A stretch of 5,793 nucleotides of DNA from an uncultured Rothia sp. (GCA_937935205.1 CALGXU010000408.1:1-5793), one strand, 5' to 3'; shown: positions 1 to 4,752, counted from the stretch's first letter. Numbers and translations: made by a program. Notes: generated from the letters alone by a model not told the origin.

Positions 1-709
1 ATCTCAGGGGCAGCAGCAGAACCCATGCGGCGAGAGGCTTCAGATGCAGCATGGTCTCACCGCGGTAGGCGATGAACGCGAAAAGGGCGAGGGGGATGAG
101 CGCAAAGAGCAGGTACTCGCCGTGGAAGTTATTGGTGTAGAAGATCGCGATAATGCAGATTGCGATCAGGTCGTCGACCACAGCCAGGGTCAGCAGGAAG
201 ACACGCATCGCCGAGGGGAGGAAAGTGCCCACAGCGGCGAGAACAGACACCGCAAACGCAATATCGGTTGCGGTGGGGATAGCCCAACCGTGCAGGGCGG
301 TGGGGCTGCCAAAGTTAATGGCCGTGTAGATAATTGCGGGCACTGCCACGCCACCGAAGGCAGCCGCAATCGGCACAATAGCGGTGGACGGCGACTTGAG
401 GTCACCGATCACGAATTCCTTCTTCAGCTCCAGGCCGGTGAGGAAGAAGAAAACGACGAGCAGACCGTCTGCTGCCCAGGTACCGATGCTCATCTGCAGG
501 TGGTTGAAGCCGGGGATGACCGGGCCAACAACGGTGTCTCGCAGACCAAAGTAGAGGGTGGAGGCAGGGGTGTTGGCGAGTACTACTGCCAGCACCGTCG
601 CGATCAGAAGCACGGTACCGCCGACTGATTCTGCACGCAGAATGTCGGCTACGCGGCGTGAGTTGCTATAGGAGCCGCGGCTGAGGGTATCTGGGTTGGT
701 GTGAGTCAT
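1..709 (-). CDS. nhaA: Na+/H+ antiporter NhaA (N-terminal part, cut by window start)
   Basis: Reading leftwards from ATG 709-707, 236 codons stay open to the window edge. NhaA family members are usually near 390-430 residues, so roughly the first 55-60% is present. NhaA is an inner-membrane antiporter that exports Na+ or Li+ in exchange for protons, for pH and salt homeostasis. Family motifs are visible in order: GLELKKE at about residues 92-98 (the GLEVKRE motif of TM2), WAIPTATDIAF at about 142-152 (the discontinuous TM4 Thr-Asp), and LTLAVVDDL at about 173-181. Its paired D179/D180 match the Asp163/Asp164 ion-binding pair of the E. coli protein. Several hydrophobic segments (about 31-46, 82-92, 110-130, 171-190, 199-214) fit a polytopic membrane protein. 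A GAGGAG ribosome site ends 4 nt before ATG, which fixes the start. The gene stands alone, with ferritin upstream in the same direction but separated by a terminator. Confidence 0.95.
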   Translation of the reverse strand, partial: MTHTNPDTLSRGSYSNSRRVADILRAESVGGTVLLIATVLAVVLANTPASTLYFGLRDTVVGPVIPGFNHLQMSIGTWAADGLLVVFFFLTGLELKKEFVIGDLKSPSTAIVPIAAAFGGVAVPAIIYTAINFGSPTALHGWAIPTATDIAFAVSVLAAVGTFLPSAMRVFLLTLAVVDDLIAICIIAIFYTNNFHGEYLLFALIPLALFAFIAYRGETMLHLKPLAAWVLLLPLR

Positions 710-722
710 TCTCTCCTCTTTC

Positions 723-742
723 TGCCGCGGTATTCTGCGGCA
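723..742 (-). promoter_or_regulatory. Small inverted repeat in the nhaA leader
   Basis: TGCCGC and GCGGCA form a 6-bp stem with an 8-nt loop, just upstream of the nhaA Shine-Dalgarno site. It could be a leader hairpin or a protein site. Nothing beyond the symmetry and position supports a role. Confidence 0.25.
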
Positions 743-850
743 TCTAAGGCTTTTAAGTTTACTCTGCACTGTATGAGTATTCGAGTACCCGCTGGCGGCT
801 TTTAGCTCCTGGACGGTGCGTTGCAATGGTTTTTCGTGGTTTATATACAT

Positions 851-895
851 AAACGTTCCGCCCTCCCCACGGTGCGTGGGAAGGGCGGAACGTTT
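851..895 (-). terminator. Strong terminator hairpin downstream of ferritin
   Basis: Arms 851-870 and 876-895 form a 20-bp stem with a 5-nt loop. On the minus strand the only irregular pair is a G.U; on the plus strand the same position is a C-A mismatch, so the hairpin is better suited to ending the leftward ferritin transcript. The descending arm ends in TTT, followed by an AT-rich stretch. It lies about 57 bp after the ferritin stop codon and insulates nhaA from ferritin. Confidence 0.85.
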
Positions 896-902
896 AATAT
901 TT

Positions 903-937
903 CGCAGATATTCTGCGTGTTCAACTAGTGCTCTAGT
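903..937 (-). repeat. Two small hairpins in the ferritin 3' UTR
   Basis: CGCAGA(903-908)/TCTGCG(912-917) with a TAT loop, and ACTAG(924-928)/CTAGT(933-937) with a 4-nt loop, sit between the ferritin stop and its terminator. They would add two short stems to the 3' end of the mRNA. Their function is unknown and they may be chance structures. Confidence 0.35.
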
Positions 938-952
938 CGCGCGAATGGGAGA

Positions 953-1477
953 TTATGCGCCTGCGATAGCGGGTGCGCCGGACTCCTGGCCGTGGTCGTG
1001 TGCCAGCTCGCGTGCAACGTAGTTCTCCAGGTCGAAGAGGTTGCCGTTTGCGCGCTTCACGATGGTCACCAGGGTCTCCATGGTTGCAACTTCCTCAACC
1101 TGCTCCTTCAGGAACCAGAGGATGAACTGCTCGCCCAGTGCGTAGTTCTCAGCGCGTGCTGCAGAGAACAGTGCCTCGATCTGACCGGTGACGACCTTCT
1201 CCTGTGCCAGGGACATGTCAACGATTTCCTGAACGTTCTCGAAGTCGTTCTTGACGGCGGGAACAGCGGGGATCTCGACCTTGTGGCCGCGGTCCAGCTT
1301 GTACTGAACCATCATGAGTGCGTGCTCGCGCTCTTCGAGGGACTGCTGGTAGAAGAACTTAGCCAGCTGGGGCAGGTCCTCACCGTCAAGCCAGATAGCC
1401 ATGGACAGGTACTGGTGGGATGCTGCGAACTCGTGGCCGATCTGCTCGTTCAGAAGGTCGTAGAAAGACTTAGACAT
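953..1477 (-). CDS. ftn: Ferritin (BfrB/Ftn-type, non-haem iron storage)
   Basis: The 174-residue protein is the usual length for bacterial ferritin. It is a four-helix-bundle subunit of a 24-mer cage that oxidises Fe(II) and stores it as a ferric mineral in the cytoplasm. The ferroxidase-centre ligands are all recognisable: E16 (in GHEF), E49 and H52 (in LEEREH), E93 (in AQEK), Q126 and E129 (in KEQVEE). These follow the spacing of mycobacterial BfrB. No haem-ligand Met is evident at the bacterioferritin position (QYKLDRG at 58-64 is there instead), so I call ferritin rather than bacterioferritin. The C-terminal tail (HDHGQESGAP) is short and His/Gly-containing. ATG 1477-1475 is preceded by AAGGAG at a 7-8 nt distance; the frame stays open upstream to 1831, but that extension has no ferritin character. 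The gene is monocistronic, with a terminator downstream and repeats in the upstream region. Confidence 0.95.
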   Translation of the reverse strand: MSKSFYDLLNEQIGHEFAASHQYLSMAIWLDGEDLPQLAKFFYQQSLEEREHALMMVQYKLDRGHKVEIPAVPAVKNDFENVQEIVDMSLAQEKVVTGQIEALFSAARAENYALGEQFILWFLKEQVEEVATMETLVTIVKRANGNLFDLENYVARELAHDHGQESGAPAIAGA

Positions 1478-1621
1478 ATGGTTTCTCCTTATACGGTGGT
1501 TGCTTTTGGGCGCCGGGATGGCGCGGTGCAACCTGTTGGTATTTATCGTACGGGGTGCTGTGGTGCGTGTACAGAGAGAAAAGGCTAATCGGTGGGGAAG
1601 ATGAGGTACCCCTGACATATT

Positions 1622-1648
1622 GTCACCATTACCCTTAGTGTGGGTGAC
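1622..1648. repeat. Inverted repeat GTCACC-N15-GGTGAC upstream of ferritin
   Basis: Exact 6-bp arms at 1622-1627 and 1643-1648, 145-171 bp upstream of the ferritin ATG. The arm spacing of 21 bp, two helical turns, fits a dimeric regulator. No known operator is recognised. Confidence 0.35.
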
Positions 1649-1651
1649 CTG

Positions 1652-1678
1652 AATACCACCTTTGGGATGGGTGGTATT
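1652..1678. repeat. 9-bp inverted repeat AATACCACC/GGTGGTATT
   Basis: Perfect arms 1652-1660 and 1670-1678 with a 9-nt spacer, 175-201 bp upstream of the ferritin start. It could be an operator or a hairpin in a long leader. The lack of a T run on either side argues against a terminator. Confidence 0.5.
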
Positions 1679-1702
1679 GGGTGTGTTTCCTTGAGATTTC
1701 GC

Positions 1703-1731
1703 GGTTGAGGGAGGCACTAGATACCTCAACC
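1703..1731. repeat. 8-bp inverted repeat GGTTGAGG/CCTCAACC
   Basis: Perfect arms 1703-1710 and 1724-1731 with a 13-bp spacer, so the half-sites are 21 bp apart. That is a typical geometry for a dimeric DNA-binding protein on one face of the helix. It is a candidate distal site of the ferritin promoter region. Confidence 0.45.
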
Positions 1732-1932
1732 TCCCACGCATTGTCACGAGGCGGCTTGTGCTCGACAGCCGGTCATCCGGCGTCCCTGAGAGGTATTCGA
1801 GGCGTAAAAATTTTTTTAAAATTCTTCGCATGTGGCGGTGGCTGGGGATACTTGAGGCAGTTTTGGGCTCACATGTACCGTAGCGCTCGCGGCTGCAAGG
1901 GGCTGTTAGGGACTGTTAAAGAAACCCGTTAA

Positions 1933-1974
1933 AGAGATAAGGCACGTTCCCGGTGGGGAATGTGCCTTATCTCT
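1933..1974 (-). terminator. Terminator hairpin downstream of marR
   Basis: Arms 1933-1951 and 1956-1974 make a 19-bp stem with a GGTG loop. The one irregular pair is G.U on the plus strand and C-A on the minus strand. Leftwards it is followed by a T-rich stretch (TTAACGGGTTTCTTT on the minus strand), and it begins about 40 bp after the marR stop, so it most likely ends the marR transcript. It also separates marR from ferritin. Confidence 0.75.
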
Positions 1975-2013
1975 GATTCTCTCAACTCTCACCCGAGGTG
2001 GAGGAGGTTATTG

Positions 2014-2565
2014 TTATTGTGCGGGGTATTCTCCGCGCTTGAGTGCATCAATGGAGATGACGTTTGAGGGGGTGTTGCCCAGGACTGCCTCGCCGATTTC
2101 TGCGAGGTGCTCAACCTGCTCGGTCGTGAGGTGGTCGAAAATCTGGCGGCGTACTTCGTTCACGTGGCCGGGTGCGACCTCCTGCACCTTCTGCTCGCCT
2201 GCGGGGAGCAGGTGGCAGATGCTGACTCGGCGGTCTTCGGCGCTGAGGGAGCGGCGGACGTATCCGTCCTTCTCAAGGCGTGCCACGACGCGGGAGAGAC
2301 GTGCGGGTAGGGTGTTGGTGGTAATTGCCAGCTCGGTCATGGTGAGGGAATGATCCCTAGACTCGGAGAGCATCGCGAGCACCATGTATTCAACGAAGCT
2401 AATACCGGCTTCGGTCTGCAACTGGTTTTCCAGTTTGCGGGTGAGGCTGAAAATGATGGAGCTGATAAAGAGCCAGCCTTCTCGCTCCTGCGGCGAAAGC
2501 CACTGGACGGATTCGCTGTGTGCGGTATTGTCAGACCGCTGCGCAGGCGTGGTTGGTGTGGACAC
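2014..2565 (-). CDS. MarR-family transcriptional regulator
   Basis: A 183-residue protein with the MarR layout. An N-terminal dimerisation helix (about 28-50) is followed by helices around EAGISFVEYMVLAML (52-66), a winged helix-turn-helix with recognition helix near TNTLPARLSRVVARLEKDGYV (83-103), the wing DRRVSICHL (111-119) with the usual D-R pair, and C-terminal dimerisation helices to about 162. MarR proteins bind palindromes as dimers and typically release DNA on binding phenolic ligands or on thiol oxidation; the ligand here is unknown. No cysteine sits in the N-terminal dimer region (the only Cys is C117, in the wing), so an OhrR-type N-terminal sensor is not evident. I chose GTG 2565-2563 because AGAGGA precedes it at about 9 nt and because a good -10 (TACAAT, 2641-2636) leaves it a sensible leader. 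The frame is open from ATG 2682, but that start lies upstream of the promoter. No obvious target gene is attached. Confidence 0.88.
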   Translation of the reverse strand: MSTPTTPAQRSDNTAHSESVQWLSPQEREGWLFISSIIFSLTRKLENQLQTEAGISFVEYMVLAMLSESRDHSLTMTELAITTNTLPARLSRVVARLEKDGYVRRSLSAEDRRVSICHLLPAGEQKVQEVAPGHVNEVRRQIFDHLTTEQVEHLAEIGEAVLGNTPSNVISIDALKRGEYPAQ

Positions 2566-2598
2566 GGGATTGGTTCCTCTTTTATCGGATATGGAACT

Positions 2599-2613
2599 CC
2601 CTTTATTTAAGGG
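2599..2613. promoter_or_regulatory. Candidate MarR auto-operator CCCTT-N5-AAGGG
   Basis: This dyad has 5-bp arms around an A/T-only centre and lies between the inferred marR transcription start (~2629) and the GTG codon. MarR regulators often repress themselves from such palindromes. The assignment is inference from position and symmetry. Confidence 0.35.
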
Positions 2614-2635
2614 GAGATGCGGTGTGTTGGCACCC

Positions 2636-2665
2636 ATTGTAGCGAAAGGTCTTACGAGGTGACCC
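2636..2665 (-). promoter_or_regulatory. Probable marR promoter
   Basis: On the minus strand TACAAT (2641-2636) is a 5/6 match to the -10 consensus. The -35 region 17-18 bp upstream (GGGTCA or GGTCAC) is weak. A start near 2629 would give a leader of about 65 nt before the GTG codon. Confidence 0.45.
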
Positions 2666-2677
2666 GAAATTGGTACG

Positions 2678-2694
2678 GTCAAGTAATGATTGAC
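2678..2694. repeat. Dyad GTCAA-N7-TTGAC
   Basis: Exact 5-bp arms, 17 bp overall, lying just upstream of the marR -35 region. It is a possible second regulator site for marR. The right arm also reads TTGACA on the plus strand, but no matching -10 follows at 16-18 bp. Confidence 0.35.
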
Positions 2695-2854
2695 ACTTTG
2701 GTGCTAATTTTTTGGAGGGTGCTAGAGCCATCTTTTTATACGCAGTGAGTGCAAAAACCTTGGATAGGTATGTGATGCGCAACATGTTTAAAAAGATTTC
2801 CGGTACAAGTATAGATGAGAACGTACCAGGAAGCATATTCGTGCATCAATCCAA

Positions 2855-2866
2855 ATTCCGCGGAAT
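2855..2866. repeat. Perfect 12-bp palindrome ATTCCGCGGAAT
   Basis: Perfect self-complementary 12-mer with no spacer, about 145 bp upstream of the small-RNA promoter. A related core (TCCGCGGAA) recurs near 3610. No known regulator is recognised. Confidence 0.4.
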
Positions 2867-2952
2867 ATCAAGGTTTTTAGGGGTGCGGGTGAAAATTCTG
2901 AGGGGTGCAAAGAGGTTGCCAGAGGTGAAAAATAACGAAACGATAACAAAAA

Positions 2953-3005
2953 TTTTAAAAAAATCTCGGTTTTGGCTTTGCAACCGTAATGAAACCGTGT
3001 ACACT
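2953..3005 (+). promoter_or_regulatory. Promoter of the small RNA with AT-rich upstream element
   Basis: TTGCAA (2978-2983) and TACACT (3000-3005) are 16 bp apart; each matches the sigma-70-type -35 or -10 consensus at 4 of 6 positions. An A/T-rich block just upstream (about 2953-2973, TTTTAAAAAAATCTCGGTTTT) sits where an UP element would. The predicted start is near 3012, immediately before the first hairpin of the RNA. Confidence 0.5.
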
Positions 3006-3011
3006 AATTAC

Positions 3012-3183
3012 ATAACGGGGTCGAAGGAAGCCTCCGAGGCGAGACCGGAAGCTCGCTTCGATAGGTTCGACTCTCTATTTATCGGTGATTGTCGTCGGTG
3101 TACGAGTAACTCGTATTTCTACCGACGGATGTGCGGTGCGGATGCAGTTCGTGGTTGGGCTGCATTCCGTACCGTATCTTTTT
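3012..3183 (+). ncRNA. Probable structured small RNA, ~170 nt, family not recognised
   Basis: Three consecutive hairpins fill this stretch. Hairpin 1 (3017-3074): outer 9-bp stem 3017-3025/3066-3074, a GGAAG bulge (3026-3030), 3 bp (3031-3033/3063-3065), a small internal loop, then a 9-bp stem 3035-3043/3052-3060 closed by the loop ACCGGAAG. Hairpin 2 (3093-3127): CGTCGGT/ACCGACG outer stem and TACGAG/CTCGTA inner stem with a TAA loop. Hairpin 3 (3128-3178): about 18 pairs including G.U, with a 12-nt loop, followed by TTTTT. A promoter fits just upstream and no coding gene follows for about 900 bp, so this is not an obvious leader. It is not a rod like 6S RNA (the two ends do not pair), lacks the tmRNA and RNase P conserved starts, and lacks the SRP RNA core. 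Function is unknown; strong terminators suggest an abundant, stable transcript. Confidence 0.65.
3128..3183 (+). terminator. Intrinsic terminator of the small RNA
   Basis: GGATGCAG-type arms (3139-3147 with 3160-3169, one bulged T) extend through CGGT/ACCG (3134-3137/3171-3174) to GAT/ATC at the base. The stem is directly followed by five Ts (3179-3183). The orientation is plus. Confidence 0.75.
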
Positions 3184-3210
3184 AACTCGAATGTCTATCA
3201 ACTCACTCAT

Positions 3211-3240
3211 AAGAGCATCCAATGATCGGGTGCTCTTTTT
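3211..3240 (+). terminator. Second, very strong intrinsic terminator
   Basis: AAGAGCATCC (3211-3220) pairs with GGGTGCTCTT (3228-3237) over 10 bp, with one U.G pair and a 7-nt loop, and runs straight into TTT then CTTT. The G.U and the T run both favour the plus strand. No gene starts between this and the first terminator, so the two act in tandem on the same transcript. Confidence 0.85.
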
Positions 3241-3427
3241 CTTTGCCCTCGTATTGGTACCGGTAAGAGTTCTGTATGGGCCAGGGAGGGGGGGCATACG
3301 AAGAGGCGCAAACACCTGCGCTGTGTGGTTGCATGGTGCAGCTACACGGCGCGGCTACACGCTGTGGTCGTGATGCGGAGCCGCGCTGTGTACCTGCGGT
3401 ATTGCTGCGCCGTATTGTGCCGGGAGC

Positions 3428-3466
3428 GTTATCCACAGGGGTTATCCACAGTGTGGAGAACTTACA
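3428..3466 (+). repeat. 39-bp DnaA-box module, copy 1
   Basis: Two TTATCCACA boxes 13 bp apart on the plus strand, then an opposed TGTGGAGAA one base later, so that the second and third boxes form a 21-bp near-palindrome. All 39 bases recur at 3803-3841. Confidence 0.9.
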
Positions 3467-3625
3467 CGCATGTGATTTGGTGGAGCAGAGTCGAGGCTCA
3501 CCGCGGATGCACTTTAAGAGCTCTACAGAAAAATTCTTGTAATTACAGGCTTTCACGGCCGTTAAAACCGAGGGTCAGTTCTTAAACAGAAGAGCTTTTC
3601 ACCTTTAAATCCGCGGAACACCAAA

Positions 3626-3645
3626 GTTTCCACACCTGTGGATAA
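3626..3645. promoter_or_regulatory. Opposed DnaA-box pair in the centre of the cluster
   Basis: GTTTCCACA (+, one mismatch) and an exact TGTGGATAA (-) face each other across two bases. This is the same head-to-head layout as the last two boxes of the 39-bp module. Confidence 0.65.
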
Positions 3646-3802
3646 TCCTGTGCACTTAATCCACCGCCTCCGGCGCTAAGCGGCGTTTAAGGGGGCTCGG
3701 CGTCCCTGCCGGCGCCCAATGTTTCGGCTAGTAGAAGGAAAAACGCCTCGAGTGAGTGTGAAAATTCTGCAGTTTATCCCCCGCGCATCCCCAAAATAGG
3801 GT

Positions 3803-3841
3803 GTTATCCACAGGGGTTATCCACAGTGTGGAGAACTTACA
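3803..3841 (+). repeat. 39-bp DnaA-box module, copy 2
   Basis: Identical to 3428-3466, offset by 375 bp in the same orientation, while the flanks differ. Another exact box, TTATTCACA, follows at 3848-3856. Confidence 0.9.
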
Positions 3842-3913
3842 GCACTGTTATTCACATGAGTGCATACCCCGTTATTTCAAGGCAGAATAGGGTGTCGAGT
3901 TTGAAAAGCCTGT

Positions 3914-3945
3914 TGATACACAGGGTTATCCACAGGTGTGGGGAA
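3914..3945 (+). repeat. Diverged third DnaA-box module
   Basis: TGATACACA (+), exact TTATCCACA (+) and TGTGGGGAA (-) repeat the ++- order. Spacing is slightly changed: 12 bp rather than 13 between the first two boxes, and a 2-bp instead of 1-bp gap before the third. Confidence 0.6.
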
Positions 3946-4080
3946 AAGCTGCCACCTAAAATCCACAGGCTCGTGCGGATTGGTGCGCACATGTGACGCT
4001 CCCCAATTCATGAAAGGTAAAGTAAACGCTACGCTGGTAATCTTTAATACAAGCCAAGTTTTCTAATGAAAGGCATCATC

Positions 4081-4704
4081 ATGGCTGAAAAGTACACTCT
4101 CCCCGAGCTCCCCTACGACTACGCGGCGCTCGAGCCCCACATCTCCGCAAAGATCATGGAGCTGCACCACGACAAGCACCACGCAGCATACGTTGCAGGC
4201 GCTAACGCAGCTCTCGAGCAGCTCGAAGAGGCACGCGAGAACGGTGCATACGGCAACGTCTCCAAGCTCTCCAAGGACCTGGCATTCAACCTGGGTGGCC
4301 ACACCAACCACTCCATCTTCTGGAACAACCTGTCCCCCGAGGGTGGCGACAAGCCCACCGGCGAGCTGGCAGCAGCAATCGACGAGTTCTTCGGCTCCTT
4401 CGACAAGTTCCGTGAGCACTTCACCAACGTTGCACTGACCATTCAGGGCTCCGGCTGGGCAATCCTCGCATGGGACACCGTTGGCAAGCGCCTCATCATC
4501 GAGCAGCTCTACGATCAGCAGGGCAACATCTCCGTTGCGCTGATCCCCGTTCTGCAGCTGGATATGTGGGAGCACGCATTCTACCTGGACTACCAGAACG
4601 TCAAGGGCGACTACGTCAAGGCATTCTGGAACATTGTGAACTGGGCAGACGTTCAGGCTCGCTTCGAGCGCGCAGTGTCCCAGACTAAGGGCCTGGTCCT
4701 CTAA
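4081..4704 (+). CDS. sodA: Superoxide dismutase, Mn/Fe family (Mn-type residues)
   Basis: A 207-residue cytoplasmic enzyme that converts superoxide to oxygen and hydrogen peroxide. The N-terminal hairpin domain carries the motif ELHHDKHH with metal ligand H29, second-shell H33 and gateway Y37. The second ligand, H77, lies in GGHTNHSIFW. The C-terminal alpha/beta domain has the DMWEHAFY signature with ligands D161 and H165. The outer-sphere glutamine appears to come from the DQQGN segment (Q146) with GGH at 72-74, the pattern of Mn enzymes; mycobacterial SodA has His at the 146 position. Metal use cannot be proved from sequence. I start at ATG 4081, with AAAGG at 7 nt; an in-frame ATG at 4066 has no ribosome site. 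A weak promoter candidate is TTCATG (4007) with TACGCT (4030). The codons are those of a highly expressed gene. It is convergent with the ABC-F gene and ends at a hairpin. Confidence 0.96.
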   Translation: MAEKYTLPELPYDYAALEPHISAKIMELHHDKHHAAYVAGANAALEQLEEARENGAYGNVSKLSKDLAFNLGGHTNHSIFWNNLSPEGGDKPTGELAAAIDEFFGSFDKFREHFTNVALTIQGSGWAILAWDTVGKRLIIEQLYDQQGNISVALIPVLQLDMWEHAFYLDYQNVKGDYVKAFWNIVNWADVQARFERAVSQTKGLVL

Positions 4705-4752
4705 TCTAAGGTTTTCGCCGACGCGGTGACGTAGCCGCGGCGGAATAACCGA

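Larger units (their letters stand above)
1478..1932. other. Gene-free ferritin upstream region with repeats
   Basis: About 455 bp lie between the ferritin start and the marR terminator with no convincing gene. The region holds three inverted repeats (1622-1648, 1652-1678, 1703-1731) and an A/T-only block at 1804-1820. The ferritin promoter must lie here on the minus strand, but no clear -35/-10 pair stands out. The window 1635-1653 matches the DtxR/IdeR operator consensus at only about 11 of 19 positions, too few to call. The short ORFs here look like noise. Confidence 0.6.
2566..2977. other. Gene-free AT-rich region between marR and the small RNA
   Basis: This stretch contains the marR promoter, two dyads (2678-2694 and 2855-2866) and a long A/T block (about 2944-2964). 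One plus-strand frame is open from 2712 to 3185, but its codon use is AT-rich and unlike sodA or ferritin, it has no good ribosome site, and its last third is exactly the hairpin region of the small RNA. I do not call a gene. It could be a decayed or foreign gene remnant. Confidence 0.5.
3428..3967. other. DnaA-box cluster (oriC-like or datA/DARS-like)
   Basis: Exact TTATNCACA boxes occur at 3429-3437(+), 3442-3450(+), 3637-3645(-), 3804-3812(+), 3817-3825(+), 3848-3856(+) and 3926-3934(+). One-mismatch boxes (against TTWTNCACA) are at 3452-3460(-), 3626-3634(+), 3757-3765(-), 3827-3835(-) and 3914-3922(+); two-mismatch sites lie at 3937-3945(-) and 3959-3967(+). DnaA is the initiator of chromosome replication, and such density is known at oriC and at DnaA-titrating or reactivating loci. 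A/T-rich patches near 3528-3546 and 3595-3610 could serve as unwinding DNA. The flanking genes are not dnaA and dnaN, the usual actinobacterial oriC neighbours, so which role applies is open. The remaining gene-free DNA (3241-3427 and 3968-4080) shows only a short GCTACACG repeat (3341, 3354), a TTCATGAA palindrome (4007-4014) and the sodA promoter zone. Confidence 0.85.

Noticed and set aside
44..628. Plus-strand open frame of 194 codons
   Set aside because: It is the antisense shadow of nhaA; the minus strand translates to unmistakable NhaA motifs.
1635..1653. DtxR/IdeR iron box upstream of ferritin
   Set aside because: Only about 11 of 19 positions match the consensus, which is too weak to call without a score against a background.
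1478..1831. N-terminal extension of the ferritin frame
   Set aside because: The extension is low-similarity filler over a repeat-rich upstream region; the ATG at 1477 has an excellent ribosome site and gives the family length.
2566..2682. Longer marR start (ATG 2682 or ATG 2637)
   Set aside because: ATG 2682 lies upstream of the probable promoter, and ATG 2637 overlaps the -10. The GTG at 2565 has AGAGGA in place.
3017..3060. Resemblance to SRP RNA (GGAAG near a hairpin) or to a bacterial Y RNA
   Set aside because: The conserved SRP core and GGAA tetraloop stem are absent. The Y-RNA likeness is a few bases only, and no Ro protein gene is present.
3063..3075. tRNA T-loop-like GGTTCGACTC
   Set aside because: No cloverleaf can be built around it, and the bases are better explained as one side of the outer stem of hairpin 1.
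2712..3185. Plus-strand open frame of 157 codons
   Set aside because: No domain is recognised, codon use is unlike the real genes, there is no good ribosome site, and its 3' third coincides with the RNA hairpins and terminator.
3203..3556. Overlapping open frames on both strands across 3203-3585
   Set aside because: They cross the terminator and DnaA boxes, have no recognisable domain, and are mutually overlapping.
2889..3769. 12-bp direct repeat GTGAAAATTCTG at 2889 and 3758
   Set aside because: One such pair is about what chance gives in a window this long.
4066..4080. Five-codon longer sodA start
   Set aside because: No Shine-Dalgarno before 4066; AAAGG is placed for ATG 4081, and family proteins begin at this point.
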